Shown here: one piece after another, positions 16,965-25,440 of the stretch
Numbering within the stretch: the stretch's first letter is position 1
Layout: every line of letters starts with the position of its first letter
Assembly: GCF_000719095.1 (NCBI RefSeq)
Contig: NZ_JOEH01000021.1
Coordinates: 1 to 64,000, forward strand
Direction: 5' to 3'
Origin: Streptacidiphilus jeojiense
GTDB taxonomy: Bacteria > Actinomycetota > Actinomycetes > Streptomycetales > Streptomycetaceae
Length of the DNA: 64,000 bases
Notes under the pieces: generated by a model
Seen by the model: only the letters and a program-made list of their open reading frames with translations
The model's database searches: none
What the model was told of the DNA's origin: nothing
Translations under genes and position numbers: made by a program

Positions 16965-17322
16965 GACGGCCCGCGCCGCGGTCCCGCACGGCCACCAGCA
17001 CGACCTCCTCGCGCGGCGGCCGCGGCGGGCTGGTGTCGACGTAGCACTCGGCGGCGACCGGCGCGCCGACCCGCTTGCGGACGATCCTGGCCACGGTGAC
17101 CACCCGCTCGTAGCCGCCGCCCTCGCGCACCCGCACCTCGTCGCCGGGGCGCACCGGCTGGGCCGGCTTGGCCCGCTCGCCGTTGACCCGGACGTGGCCG
17201 GCCTTGCAGGCGGCCGCGGCCAGCGAGCGGGTCTTGGTCAGCCGTACCGACCAGATCCAGCTGTCCACCCTGACCGGCCCCGGGTCGGAGCCGGGCGGGG
17301 GAACCGGGGGAGTCGTCGTCAT
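16918..17322 (-). CDS. S4-domain RNA-binding protein (Hsp15-like)
   Basis: A 134-residue basic protein with an S4 RNA-binding domain at about 18-63 (VRVDSWIWSVRLTKTRSLA, VRVNGERAKPAQPVRPGDEV). Its length and the Arg-rich tail resemble Hsp15/RqcH-associated S4 proteins that bind stalled 50S subunits. It lies 6 bases downstream of the sigma gene, whose stop is at 17329, so co-transcription is likely. Confidence 0.88.
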   Translation of the reverse strand: MTTTPPVPPPGSDPGPVRVDSWIWSVRLTKTRSLAAAACKAGHVRVNGERAKPAQPVRPGDEVRVREGGGYERVVTVARIVRKRVGAPVAAECYVDTSPPRPPREEVVLVAVRDRGAGRPTKRDRRELERLQRY

Positions 17323-17328
17323 CGGGTC

Positions 17329-18258
<930 letters not shown>

Positions 18259-18311
18259 CAGCGCTGTGCCTCCCTCATAGGACCTGCTCGAGGCTGCGCA
18301 GGACACGCATC

Positions 18312-18336
18312 CGGTGCTGCATACCAAGCAGCACCG
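18312..18336. promoter_or_regulatory. Inverted repeat upstream of the truncated sigma gene
   Basis: CGGTGCTGC and GCAGCACCG form a perfect 9-bp dyad around 7 bases, 54 bases upstream of the sigma start. It may be an operator or a leader hairpin. Confidence 0.5.
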
Positions 18337-18415
18337 ATGGGTTTATCGGTGAAGGGCGCATATTCGTTACATCGGCGAAAGAGTGATGTGTCGCACACCG
18401 GTCCCCCGGCCGGTT

Positions 18416-18470
18416 CGAACACCGTCCGAACGCCGCCCGAACGCCGTCCCGGCCCGGTCCGAGCGCCGGT
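18416..18470. promoter_or_regulatory. PHO-box-like 11-bp direct repeats upstream of pit
   Basis: Three adjacent 11-base units begin at 18416, 18427 and 18438 with the pattern CGAAC(A/G)CCG(T/C)C; a fourth weaker unit, CGAGCGCCGGT, starts at 18460, still in 11-base register. On the minus strand each full unit contains GTTCG. Streptomyces PhoP binds 11-nt direct repeats with a GTTCACC core; only GTTC of that core is kept here. Position upstream of a phosphate transporter supports the reading. Confidence 0.5.
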
Positions 18471-18583
18471 ACGGGTGTCGGAAATGCGCACGAGATGGAC
18501 ATCGGGTGACGGGGGTACGGCCAGTCGGCCAAGTCTCGGCCCGGCGTCTCGACGGCCGTACCGCGCCTCGGGACACTGCCGGT

Positions 18584-19741
18584 GTGGGTAACGACACTCT
18601 GCTTGCTCTGGTGGTCGTCACGGCTCTGGCCTTCGACTTCACCAACGGATTCCACGACACGGGCAATGCCATGGCGACGTCCATCGCCACCGGCGCCCTC
18701 GGTCCCAGGACAGCGGTCGCGCTGTCCGGGGCACTCAATCTGGTCGGTGCCTTCCTCTCGCTGAGCGTCGCGGCGACGATCGCCAGCGGCCTGGTGGCCA
18801 CCAACCTCGTCACTCTCACCGTGGTCTTCGCCGGACTGGCCGGGGGCATCATCTGGAACCTCCTCACCTGGTTCCTGGGGATCCCCTCCAGCTCCTCGCA
18901 CGCCCTGATCGGCGGGGTGGTCGGCTCGACCATCGCCGCGGCGGGCGGCCACGCGGTCAAATGGCACGGGCTGTTCCAGAAGGTGATCATCCCGGCCGGG
19001 TTGTCCCCGGTCATCGCCGGGCTGGTCGCCGCCACCGGCACCTGGCTGGTCTACCGGATCAGCCGCGGGGTGCACCCCAAGGCCCGCAGCCACGGCTTCC
19101 GGATCGGCCAGATCGGTTCGGCCTCGATGGTGTCGCTGGCGCACGGCACCAACGACGCCCAGAAGACCATGGGCATCATCACCCTGGCCCTGATCGCCAA
19201 CGGCAGCCTGCACTCCGGGGCCAAGGCGCCGTTCTGGGTCATCCTCAGCTGTGCCATCGCCATCGCCCTGGGCACCTACATGGGCGGCTGGCGGGTGATC
19301 CGGACCCTGGGCAAGGGGCTGGTCGAGATCGAGTCCCCGCAGGGGATGGCGGCCGAGTCCTCCTCGGCCGCGATCATCCTGCTCTCCAGCCACTTCGGCT
19401 ACTCGCTGTCGACCACCCATGTCGCCACCGGCTCGATCCTGGGCACCGGCGTCGGCAAGAAGGGCGCCGAGGTCCGCTGGAACGTCGCCGGTCGGATGGC
19501 CGTCGCCTGGCTGTTCACCCTCCCGGCCGCCGGGCTGGTCGGCGCCGGCGCCTACGGGCTCGCCCACGTCATCGGCGGCAACTTCGGGATCGTGGTGGTG
19601 CTGGTGCTGCTGCTCGCGGTGGCCGGCCTCATCTACGTCAGGTCCCGCCGCACCGCGGTGAGCCACAACAACGTCAACGCGGAGTGGACCGGAACGGTCG
19701 CGCCGCCGACCGAGGCGCCGAAGGAGGTCGCGGCGGTATGA
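18584..19741 (+). CDS. pit: PiT-family inorganic phosphate transporter
   Basis: A 385-residue membrane protein of the low-affinity phosphate:proton (metal-phosphate) symport family. Both PiT signatures are present: DFTNGFHDTGNAMATS near the N-terminus and SLAHGTNDAQKTMG in the second half, with HFGYSLSTTHVATGS as a further conserved block. I use GTG 18584 (VGNDTLLALV) because the codons upstream read as promoter DNA. It is coupled by ATGA to a small membrane protein gene, with a DUF3349 gene 31 bases further on; a PHO-box-like repeat lies upstream. Confidence 0.92.
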   Translation: MGNDTLLALVVVTALAFDFTNGFHDTGNAMATSIATGALGPRTAVALSGALNLVGAFLSLSVAATIASGLVATNLVTLTVVFAGLAGGIIWNLLTWFLGIPSSSSHALIGGVVGSTIAAAGGHAVKWHGLFQKVIIPAGLSPVIAGLVAATGTWLVYRISRGVHPKARSHGFRIGQIGSASMVSLAHGTNDAQKTMGIITLALIANGSLHSGAKAPFWVILSCAIAIALGTYMGGWRVIRTLGKGLVEIESPQGMAAESSSAAIILLSSHFGYSLSTTHVATGSILGTGVGKKGAEVRWNVAGRMAVAWLFTLPAAGLVGAGAYGLAHVIGGNFGIVVVLVLLLAVAGLIYVRSRRTAVSHNNVNAEWTGTVAPPTEAPKEVAAV

Positions 19742-20013
19742 ACGACTGGATCAATCTGCACGCCCTGTGGCAGATCGTGGTGATCGGCCTGCTGGCCGGG
19801 GCCGGACTGCCGGCGCTCTTCGCGGTCGGCCTGCGCGCGCTCAGCCTCCCCGGCGGGGGCGGGGCCGCGGCGGCCGCCACGGCGGGCGCGGAGGACGACG
19901 ACGACCGGGTCATCGGCGGCAGCACGCTGGGACTGGCCGTCGCCGTGCTCTGCTTCGCCGTGGTCCTGGCCGCGGTCGGCTGGGGCATCTACCTGATCGT
20001 CGCCGCCACCTGA
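19738..20013 (+). CDS. Small two-helix membrane protein coupled to pit
   Basis: A 91-residue protein with two hydrophobic helices (LWQIVVIGLLAGAGLPALFAV and LGLAVAVLCFAVVLAAVGWG) joined by a Gly/Ala and Asp-rich loop. Its ATG overlaps the pit stop (ATGA). Similar small proteins accompany pit genes in actinomycetes; an accessory or regulatory role in phosphate uptake is likely but not shown. Confidence 0.82.
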   Translation: MNDWINLHALWQIVVIGLLAGAGLPALFAVGLRALSLPGGGGAAAAATAGAEDDDDRVIGGSTLGLAVAVLCFAVVLAAVGWGIYLIVAAT

Positions 20014-20044
20014 CACCGGCCCAATCGAAGGAGGGATCAAGCAG

Positions 20045-20341
20045 ATGCCCTTGCCACCCGTACTGTCGTCCATCGTGGGCTGGCTCCGCGCCGGTTACCC
20101 CGAAGGGGTGCCCGAGCGTGACTACATTCCCCTGTTCGCGCTGCTCGCCAGCCAGTTGACGGACGATCAGGTCAGCTCGATCGCCGAGGAGCTGGCCGGC
20201 GGCAGTGACCCGATCACCGCCAAGGCGATCCGTGAGGCGGCCGAGGCCACCTCCAACGGCCCGCTCGCCGACAGCGATGTCGCCAGGGTCAAGTCCAGGC
20301 TGGCGGCCGGTGGTTGGCCGCTGGCCCGACCGGAGGTCTGA
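20045..20341 (+). CDS. DUF3349 protein
   Basis: A 98-residue acidic helical protein. PPVLSSIVGWLRAGYPEGVPERDYIPLFALL is split here only by description: the GYPEGVP and DYIPLFALL stretches are the DUF3349 hallmarks. It has GAAGGAGGG ahead of its ATG and closes the pit operon. Function unknown. Confidence 0.85.
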   Translation: MPLPPVLSSIVGWLRAGYPEGVPERDYIPLFALLASQLTDDQVSSIAEELAGGSDPITAKAIREAAEATSNGPLADSDVARVKSRLAAGGWPLARPEV

Positions 20342-20408
20342 CCGACCCCGGCCGCGACCCCGTCCGCGCCGCCCTGCCCCGGTTGCCGGGACCGCTGCTG
20401 CCGAGTCG

Positions 20409-21182
20409 TCAGTGCAGCAGCAGCCTCTGCATCCGGGGCAGGGCGATCCGCAGCCCCAGCGCGCCCATCAGCAGCAGGTACACCGCGGGCAGCAGCAGCG
20501 CGGTCCCGGGTTGGCCGAGGGCGGGCAGCCGGATCAGCTGGATGCTCTGGTAGAGCGGCAGGCACTCCACCGCGATCTGGATCGGCCGGGGGTAGACCCC
20601 CAGCGGGTAGAAGGTGGTCGCGAACAGGAACATCGGCAGCATCGCCAGCTGGATGAACTGGAAGTCGGCCCAGTTGCGCAGGTAGGTGACCACGGCCAGG
20701 CCCACCGAGGCGAAGGCGAAGCCGACCAGTGCGGCGCCGGGGACCACCAGCAGGATCCAGACGGAGTGGACCAGGCCGAAGGCGCCGACCACGGCCAGGA
20801 AGCCCAGGGTGATCAGCACCCCGCGCAGCAGCGCCCAGCACACCTCGCCGACCGCCACGTCGTACACGGTCATCGGGGTGGCCAGGATGGAGTCGTAGAC
20901 GCGCTGCAGCTTCAGCTTGGAGAACATGTTGAAGGTGGTCTCGTTCATCGCGCCGTTCATCGCCGCGGTGGCCAGCAGCGCCGGGGCGACGTACACCGAG
21001 TAGCCGATGCCGCCGGCCGGTCCGTGGTCGTCCAGTCCGGGGACGTGGCCGACCAGCTGGCCGATGCCGACGCCGATGGTCAGCAGGTAGAGCATCGGTT
21101 CCAGCACCTCGGCCAGCAGCAGGTACCAGGTATGACGGTAGATCAGCAGATTGCGTTCGAGCAGGAGCAGGGCGGCGGGCAC
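20409..21182 (-). CDS. ABC-2 type transporter permease (third gene of exporter operon)
   Basis: A 257-residue permease with six predicted membrane helices (YLLTIGVGIGQL, LITLGFLAVVGAFGL, LAMLPMFLFATTFYPLGVYP among them), of the NodJ/DrrB type. GTG 21182 has GGGAG upstream. It follows a related permease and an ATPase on the same strand, so the exporter is probably one ATPase dimer with a heterodimeric membrane part. Substrate unknown. Confidence 0.85.
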   Translation of the reverse strand: MPAALLLLERNLLIYRHTWYLLLAEVLEPMLYLLTIGVGIGQLVGHVPGLDDHGPAGGIGYSVYVAPALLATAAMNGAMNETTFNMFSKLKLQRVYDSILATPMTVYDVAVGEVCWALLRGVLITLGFLAVVGAFGLVHSVWILLVVPGAALVGFAFASVGLAVVTYLRNWADFQFIQLAMLPMFLFATTFYPLGVYPRPIQIAVECLPLYQSIQLIRLPALGQPGTALLLPAVYLLLMGALGLRIALPRMQRLLLH

Positions 21183-21208
21183 GGGAGGCTCCCTATCCGT
21201 TCGGCCGG

Positions 21209-22045
21209 CTATCCGTTGAGCCGGCGGGTGAAGGTGCGGCGGGCGGCCAGGTAGCCCAGCAGCACCAGGGCGGCGAGGTAGCCGGTGTGCAGCGCGCTGC
21301 CGCCGGCCGTGGCGGTCCCGGCCACGATCGAGCGGCACAGCGCGATGCCCTGGTAGAGCGGGGTGCAGGCGATCACGCCGTGCAGCCATCCGGGCAGCTG
21401 GTCGGTGGAGAAGAAGGTCCCGGAGAACATGTAGAGCGGCATCAGCACGAAGCGGAACACCCCGTTGAGCCGGGCCTGCCGGGTCACCGTGACCGACCAG
21501 GCGGCGACCGGCGCGCAGAAGGCCATCCCGGTGAGGGTGGCCGCGGGCACCAGCAGCAGGGCGCGCAGCGGGCCGGTGATGCCGAAGGCGGCGACGACGG
21601 CGGTGAAGGCGGTGGCGCTGAGGGCCAGCCGGAAGGCCATGAACAGCAGATGGCCCCCGAGGATGTCGGTGGGGCTCATCAAGGTCGCCGCGGCGGCACG
21701 GTAGTTGCCCTGCGGGCGGGCCGACTGGAACACCGGTCCGGCCGCCTCGATGTACCCGGTCTGCATGGCCATCGCGGCCAGCAGCCCTGGGGCGAAGAAG
21801 GCGACGTAGGAGCTGCCGTGCAGGTAGCCGCTGCCGCCGTGGTCCACCAGCTTGCCCAGCCCGGCGCCGATGGCGGCCAGGAACAGCAGCGGGTTGGCCA
21901 CGCTGATCACGACGGTGCCGCGCCAGGTGCGGCGGTAGCGGTGCAGCCAGTAGCTGAACTCCCGCAGCACCGGCGGCGGGGCGGAGTGCGGGGCGGAGTG
22001 CGGGGCGGTGCGGGCGGGCGGGGGCTGCAGTGCGGCCGAGGCCAT
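21209..22045 (-). CDS. ABC-2 type transporter permease (second gene of exporter operon)
   Basis: A 278-residue permease related to its downstream neighbour, with about six membrane helices and the block MPLYMFSGTFFSTDQLPGWL typical of ABC-2/NodJ permeases. Residues about 11-24 contain a HSAP repeat coded by 12-bp DNA repeats (about 21978-22010). It lies 21 bases after the ATPase gene. Confidence 0.85.
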   Translation of the reverse strand: MASAALQPPPARTAPHSAPHSAPPPVLREFSYWLHRYRRTWRGTVVISVANPLLFLAAIGAGLGKLVDHGGSGYLHGSSYVAFFAPGLLAAMAMQTGYIEAAGPVFQSARPQGNYRAAAATLMSPTDILGGHLLFMAFRLALSATAFTAVVAAFGITGPLRALLLVPAATLTGMAFCAPVAAWSVTVTRQARLNGVFRFVLMPLYMFSGTFFSTDQLPGWLHGVIACTPLYQGIALCRSIVAGTATAGGSALHTGYLAALVLLGYLAARRTFTRRLNG

Positions 22046-22066
22046 GAGGTTCTTCCCTTCCGGTCT

Positions 22067-23011
22067 CTAGTCGACGAGGGTGCGGCCGGTCAGGGTGAGG
22101 AAGACGTCCTCCAGGCCGGCCCGCCGGACCAGCGCCGTGATCGGGACGATGCCCCGGGCGTGCACCGCGGCCAGTGCGGTCTCGCCGTCCTCGGTGTAGA
22201 GCAGCAGCCGGTCCGGCAGCGGCTCCAGCCGGTCGGCCAGGCCCTGCAGCTTCTCCGCGGTCACCGCCTGGTCGCCGGGCGGGACCCGCAGCTCCAGCAC
22301 CTCCCGGCCGGCATGGGCCTCGATCAGCTCGCGCGGGGTGCCCCCGGCGACGATCCGGCCGCCGTCCATGACCACCAGGCGGTCGCAGAGCTGTTCGGCC
22401 TCGTCCATGTAGTGGGTGGTCAGGATGAGGCTGACGCCCTCCGACTTGAGCTGGTAGAGCCGCTCCCAGAGCAGGTGGCGGGCCTGCGGGTCCAGGCCGG
22501 TGGTGGGCTCGTCGAGGAGCAGGATCTCCGGTTCGTTGACCAGGCCGCGGGCGATGGTGAGCCGTCGCTTCATGCCCCCGGACAGGGCCGCCACCTGTTC
22601 GTCCGCCTTGTCGGTGAGCCGGGCGAACTCCAGCAGCCGGTCGGCGCGCTCGCGGACCACGGGGCGGGGCAGGCCGAAGTAGCGGCCGTAGATCAGCAGG
22701 TTCTCCCGGACCGTCAACTCTTCGTCCAGGGTGTCCTCCTGGGGGACCACCCCGATCCTGGCGCGGATCTCGGGGCCGTGGGTGGCCGCGTCCAGGCCGA
22801 GCACCCGGAGCGAGCCGCCGCTGAGCGGGGAGACGCAGCTGATCATGCGCATGGTCGAGGATTTGCCGGCCCCGTTGGGCCCGAGGAAGCCGAAGGCCTC
22901 GCCGGGGGCCAGGGCGAAGTCGATGCCGTCCACGGCGGTGAAGCCGGAGGGCTGGTAGACCTTGCGCAACCCCTCGGCCACCACCAGAGGCGCGCCCTGA
23001 TGTTCGTTCAA
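22067..23011 (-). CDS. ABC transporter ATP-binding protein (NodI/DrrA type)
   Basis: A 314-residue ATPase. Walker A is GPNGAGKS at 44-51, the signature LSGGM at 143-147, Walker B ILLLDEPTTGLD from about 163, and the switch His in LTTHYMDEA. The Q-loop is VVPQEDTLDEELTVREN, which together with the roughly 80-residue C-terminal extension places it with NodI/DrrA exporters of lipophilic compounds. First gene of a three-gene operon with two ABC-2 permeases. Confidence 0.92.
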   Translation of the reverse strand: MNEHQGAPLVVAEGLRKVYQPSGFTAVDGIDFALAPGEAFGFLGPNGAGKSSTMRMISCVSPLSGGSLRVLGLDAATHGPEIRARIGVVPQEDTLDEELTVRENLLIYGRYFGLPRPVVRERADRLLEFARLTDKADEQVAALSGGMKRRLTIARGLVNEPEILLLDEPTTGLDPQARHLLWERLYQLKSEGVSLILTTHYMDEAEQLCDRLVVMDGGRIVAGGTPRELIEAHAGREVLELRVPPGDQAVTAEKLQGLADRLEPLPDRLLLYTEDGETALAAVHARGIVPITALVRRAGLEDVFLTLTGRTLVD

Positions 23012-23156
23012 CTGTCTGTCTCCCTCGGCGCCGTCCGGTCGTGCGGGTAACCGTGAAGCTATGCGGCGTCGACAGAATTTCGCAATCTATTTACAGCATC
23101 GGGCAAATCCACGACGATTTGACTGTTCATCGTCCATCCACCGGTGAGGACCACTC

Positions 23157-24875
23157 ATGCCAATGTCACGACGGACGTTCATGGCGTCCGTGCTCGGAGG
23201 GACCGCCGTCATGGCGGTGACGGGGACCCAGTTGCTGCGCGCCGCGGACGCCGCCGTCGTTCCGGCGGCCAGCCCGGCCGGGGACGTGGTCGGGAAGATC
23301 ACCGTCGGCTACCAGGGCTGGTTCGCCTGCATCGGGGACGGGGCCCCGATCAACGGCTGGTGGCACTGGAGCCAGAACTGGTCCCAGGCGCCGTCGACCA
23401 GCAACAACGCCATCAAGGCATGGCCGGACATGCGCGAGTACACCCACGTCTACCAGACCGGCTACGCCAACCTGAACAACGGCCAGCCGGCGACGCTGTT
23501 CTCGTCCTACGACCAGCAGACGGTGGACACCCACTTCCTGTGGATGCAGCAGAACGGCTGCGACACCGCCGCGCTGCAGCGGTTCAACCCCAACAGCAGC
23601 GAGGGCCCGACCCGCGACGCCATGGCGGCCAAGGTGCGCAGCTCGGCGGAGACCTACGGGCGCAAGTTCTACATCATGTACGACGCCACCGGCTGGACCA
23701 ACATGCAGTCGGAGATGAAGGCCGACTGGACCAACAAGATGTCGGCGCACACCGCCTCGTCGGCCTACGCGCGGCAGAACGGCAAGCCGGTGGTGTGCAT
23801 CTGGGGCTTCGGCTTCAACGACGCCAACCACCCCTGGGACGCGGCCACCTGTCTGGACGTCATCAACTGGTTCAAGGGCCAGGGCTGCTACGTGATCGGC
23901 GGGGTGCCGCGCGAGTGGCGCACCGGCACCGGCGGTTCCCGGGCCGGGTACCTGGGCACCTACCACGCCTTCAACATGATCTCGCCGTGGATGGTCGGCG
24001 CCATCGGCACCGCGGCCGACTCCGACTCGGTCTACCAGAACATCAACGTCCCGGACCAGGCCGACTGCAACGCCAACGGCATCGACTACCAGCCCTGCGT
24101 CCTGCCCGGCGACGTCTCGGGCAACCAGCGCGCGCACGGCGACTTCATGTGGCGGCAGTTCTACAACATGGTCCGGGTCGGCGCCCAGGGCATCTACATC
24201 TCCATGTTCGACGAGTACGGCGAGGGCAACCAGATCGCCAAGACCGCCGAGACCCAGGCGGGCGTCCCGGCGGGTTCCGGGCTGCTGGCCCTGGACGCCG
24301 ACGGCACCGCCTGCTCCTCGGACTACTACCTGCGGCTCACGGCCGACGGCGGTCGGATGCTCAAGGGCCAGATCGCCCTGACCGCCACCCGCCCCACCTC
24401 GCCCACCGCCGCCGGCGGACCGACCACCCCGCCGCCCACCACCCCGCCGCCCAGCACCGACCTGGCGCTGCACCAGCCCACCTCGGAGAGCAGCCACACC
24501 CAGGTCTACAGCAGCGGCAACGCGGTGGACGGCGACCCCAACACCTACTGGGAGAGCGCCAACAACGCCTTCCCGCAGTGGCTCCAGGTCGACCTCGGCA
24601 GCACCCGTGCGGTGGGCCGGATCGTGCTCACCCTGCCGCCCGCCACGGCCTGGGGGACCAGGACGCAGACCATCACGGTGTCCGGCAGCACCGACGGCTC
24701 CTCGTTCGCGACCCTGCTCGGCTCGGCCGGCTACACCTTCAACCCGGCGACCGGAAACACCGTCACCGCCACTCTGCCCTCCGGCAGCAGCACCCGGTAC
24801 CTCCGGCTCACCTTCACCGCCAATACCGGCTGGCCGGCAGGGCAGGCATCCGGGTTCCAGGTGTACGCGTCCTGA
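23157..24875 (+). CDS. Tat-exported GH71/GH99-like glycosidase with F5/8C module
   Basis: A 572-residue secreted protein. The signal is twin-arginine (SRRTFMASVLGG). Residues about 45-405 form a GH71/GH99-like catalytic domain: GKITVGYQGWFACIGDG, NGWWHWSQNW, FSSYDQQTVDTHFLWMQQNG and GIYISMFDEYGEG, the last with acidic residues where the family's catalytic site is expected. A Pro/Thr linker (about 408-430) leads to a C-terminal F5/8-type C (CBM32-like) domain with YWESANNAFPQWLQVDLG. GH71 acts on alpha-1,3-glucan and GH99 on alpha-mannosides; which applies is not clear. GAGG lies 9 bases before ATG 23157. Confidence 0.8.
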   Translation: MPMSRRTFMASVLGGTAVMAVTGTQLLRAADAAVVPAASPAGDVVGKITVGYQGWFACIGDGAPINGWWHWSQNWSQAPSTSNNAIKAWPDMREYTHVYQTGYANLNNGQPATLFSSYDQQTVDTHFLWMQQNGCDTAALQRFNPNSSEGPTRDAMAAKVRSSAETYGRKFYIMYDATGWTNMQSEMKADWTNKMSAHTASSAYARQNGKPVVCIWGFGFNDANHPWDAATCLDVINWFKGQGCYVIGGVPREWRTGTGGSRAGYLGTYHAFNMISPWMVGAIGTAADSDSVYQNINVPDQADCNANGIDYQPCVLPGDVSGNQRAHGDFMWRQFYNMVRVGAQGIYISMFDEYGEGNQIAKTAETQAGVPAGSGLLALDADGTACSSDYYLRLTADGGRMLKGQIALTATRPTSPTAAGGPTTPPPTTPPPSTDLALHQPTSESSHTQVYSSGNAVDGDPNTYWESANNAFPQWLQVDLGSTRAVGRIVLTLPPATAWGTRTQTITVSGSTDGSSFATLLGSAGYTFNPATGNTVTATLPSGSSTRYLRLTFTANTGWPAGQASGFQVYAS

Positions 24876-24892
24876 CCCTCACTCAACTGCTC

Positions 24893-24911
24893 GGAAATTT
24901 CTGTGATTTCC
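24893..24911 (+). terminator. Weak hairpin after the GH71/99-like gene
   Basis: GGAAAT and ATTTCC pair around a 7-base loop, 17 bases after the stop. The stem is short and AT-rich for this genome, so it is only a possible terminator. Confidence 0.35.
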
Positions 24912-25017
24912 GTGATCCCGGACCCATCCGGACGCGTAACAGCTACGAACGCCTCGCGGAACGCCCGGCAAGGGGCCTTCCTTTGCGATCAGAGCTGCTT
25001 CGAAGCCAGGGGGATCC

Positions 25018-25224
25018 ATGGATCGGTGGTTGATCAGAACGCAGTACGGGTACGGCGACGGCTACCGCGCACTGGTCGACGACGAGTGCGCGACCTGTCA
25101 CGGCAGCGGGCGCACCCGCAACGGCACCCCCTGCCTGCCCTGCGGGGTGCTGATGTCGCCCAAGCAGCAGGAGACGGCGGCCCGGCTGCGGCTGGCGCCG
25201 CGACGGCTGTACCTCTGCCGCTGA
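25018..25224 (+). CDS. Small DnaJ-type zinc-finger protein
   Basis: A 68-residue protein with one CxxCxGxG-type zinc knuckle: CATCHGSGRTRNGTPCLPCG gives two CxxC pairs separated by ten residues. This resembles one half of the DnaJ cysteine-rich domain. GGGGG sits 4-5 bases ahead of ATG 25018. Too short for a recognised family; it may bind zinc and a partner protein. Confidence 0.65.
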   Translation: MDRWLIRTQYGYGDGYRALVDDECATCHGSGRTRNGTPCLPCGVLMSPKQQETAARLRLAPRRLYLCR

Positions 25225-25440
25225 GCGGAGGCTGCCGCAGTCCCGTGGGGGCCGCGGATCGGACGGGCGCAGCGCCCGGCCGGTCGGCGGCCCCGCGGCG
25301 CGAGGGGGCGCCGGGACGCCGACGCCGGAAGGCCAGACCGACGTCATTGTCATGTCACTGGCTATTCCCTCGGGACCCTCAGGATGGTCTAGTCCGGCTG
25401 CGCGGCAGTCGCCGCGCTCCGTCCCCGTCCAGGAGGCAGT
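25225..25440. other. Intergenic region before the PI-PLC-like gene
   Basis: About 216 bases without a convincing gene. It includes the DasR-site-like sequence at 25385-25396 and the AGGAGG ribosome-binding site of the following gene. Confidence 0.5.
25385..25396. promoter_or_regulatory. Candidate DasR (dre) site
   Basis: TGGTCTAGTCCG differs at two of twelve positions from the dre core TGGTCTAGACCA bound by the N-acetylglucosamine repressor DasR. It lies 44 bases before the PI-PLC-like start codon, a position suited to repression. Confidence 0.4.

Larger units (their letters stand above)
18259..18583. promoter_or_regulatory. Divergent intergenic region, sigma gene / phosphate transporter
   Basis: This 325-base gene-free stretch separates the truncated sigma gene from the pit gene. 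It holds a 9-bp inverted repeat at 18312-18336 and a set of 11-bp direct repeats at 18416-18470, listed separately. No open frame in it looks coding. Confidence 0.6.

Noticed and set aside
18513..18518. GGGTAC upstream of pit as a SigB-type promoter
   Set aside because: No GNNT at the required distance.
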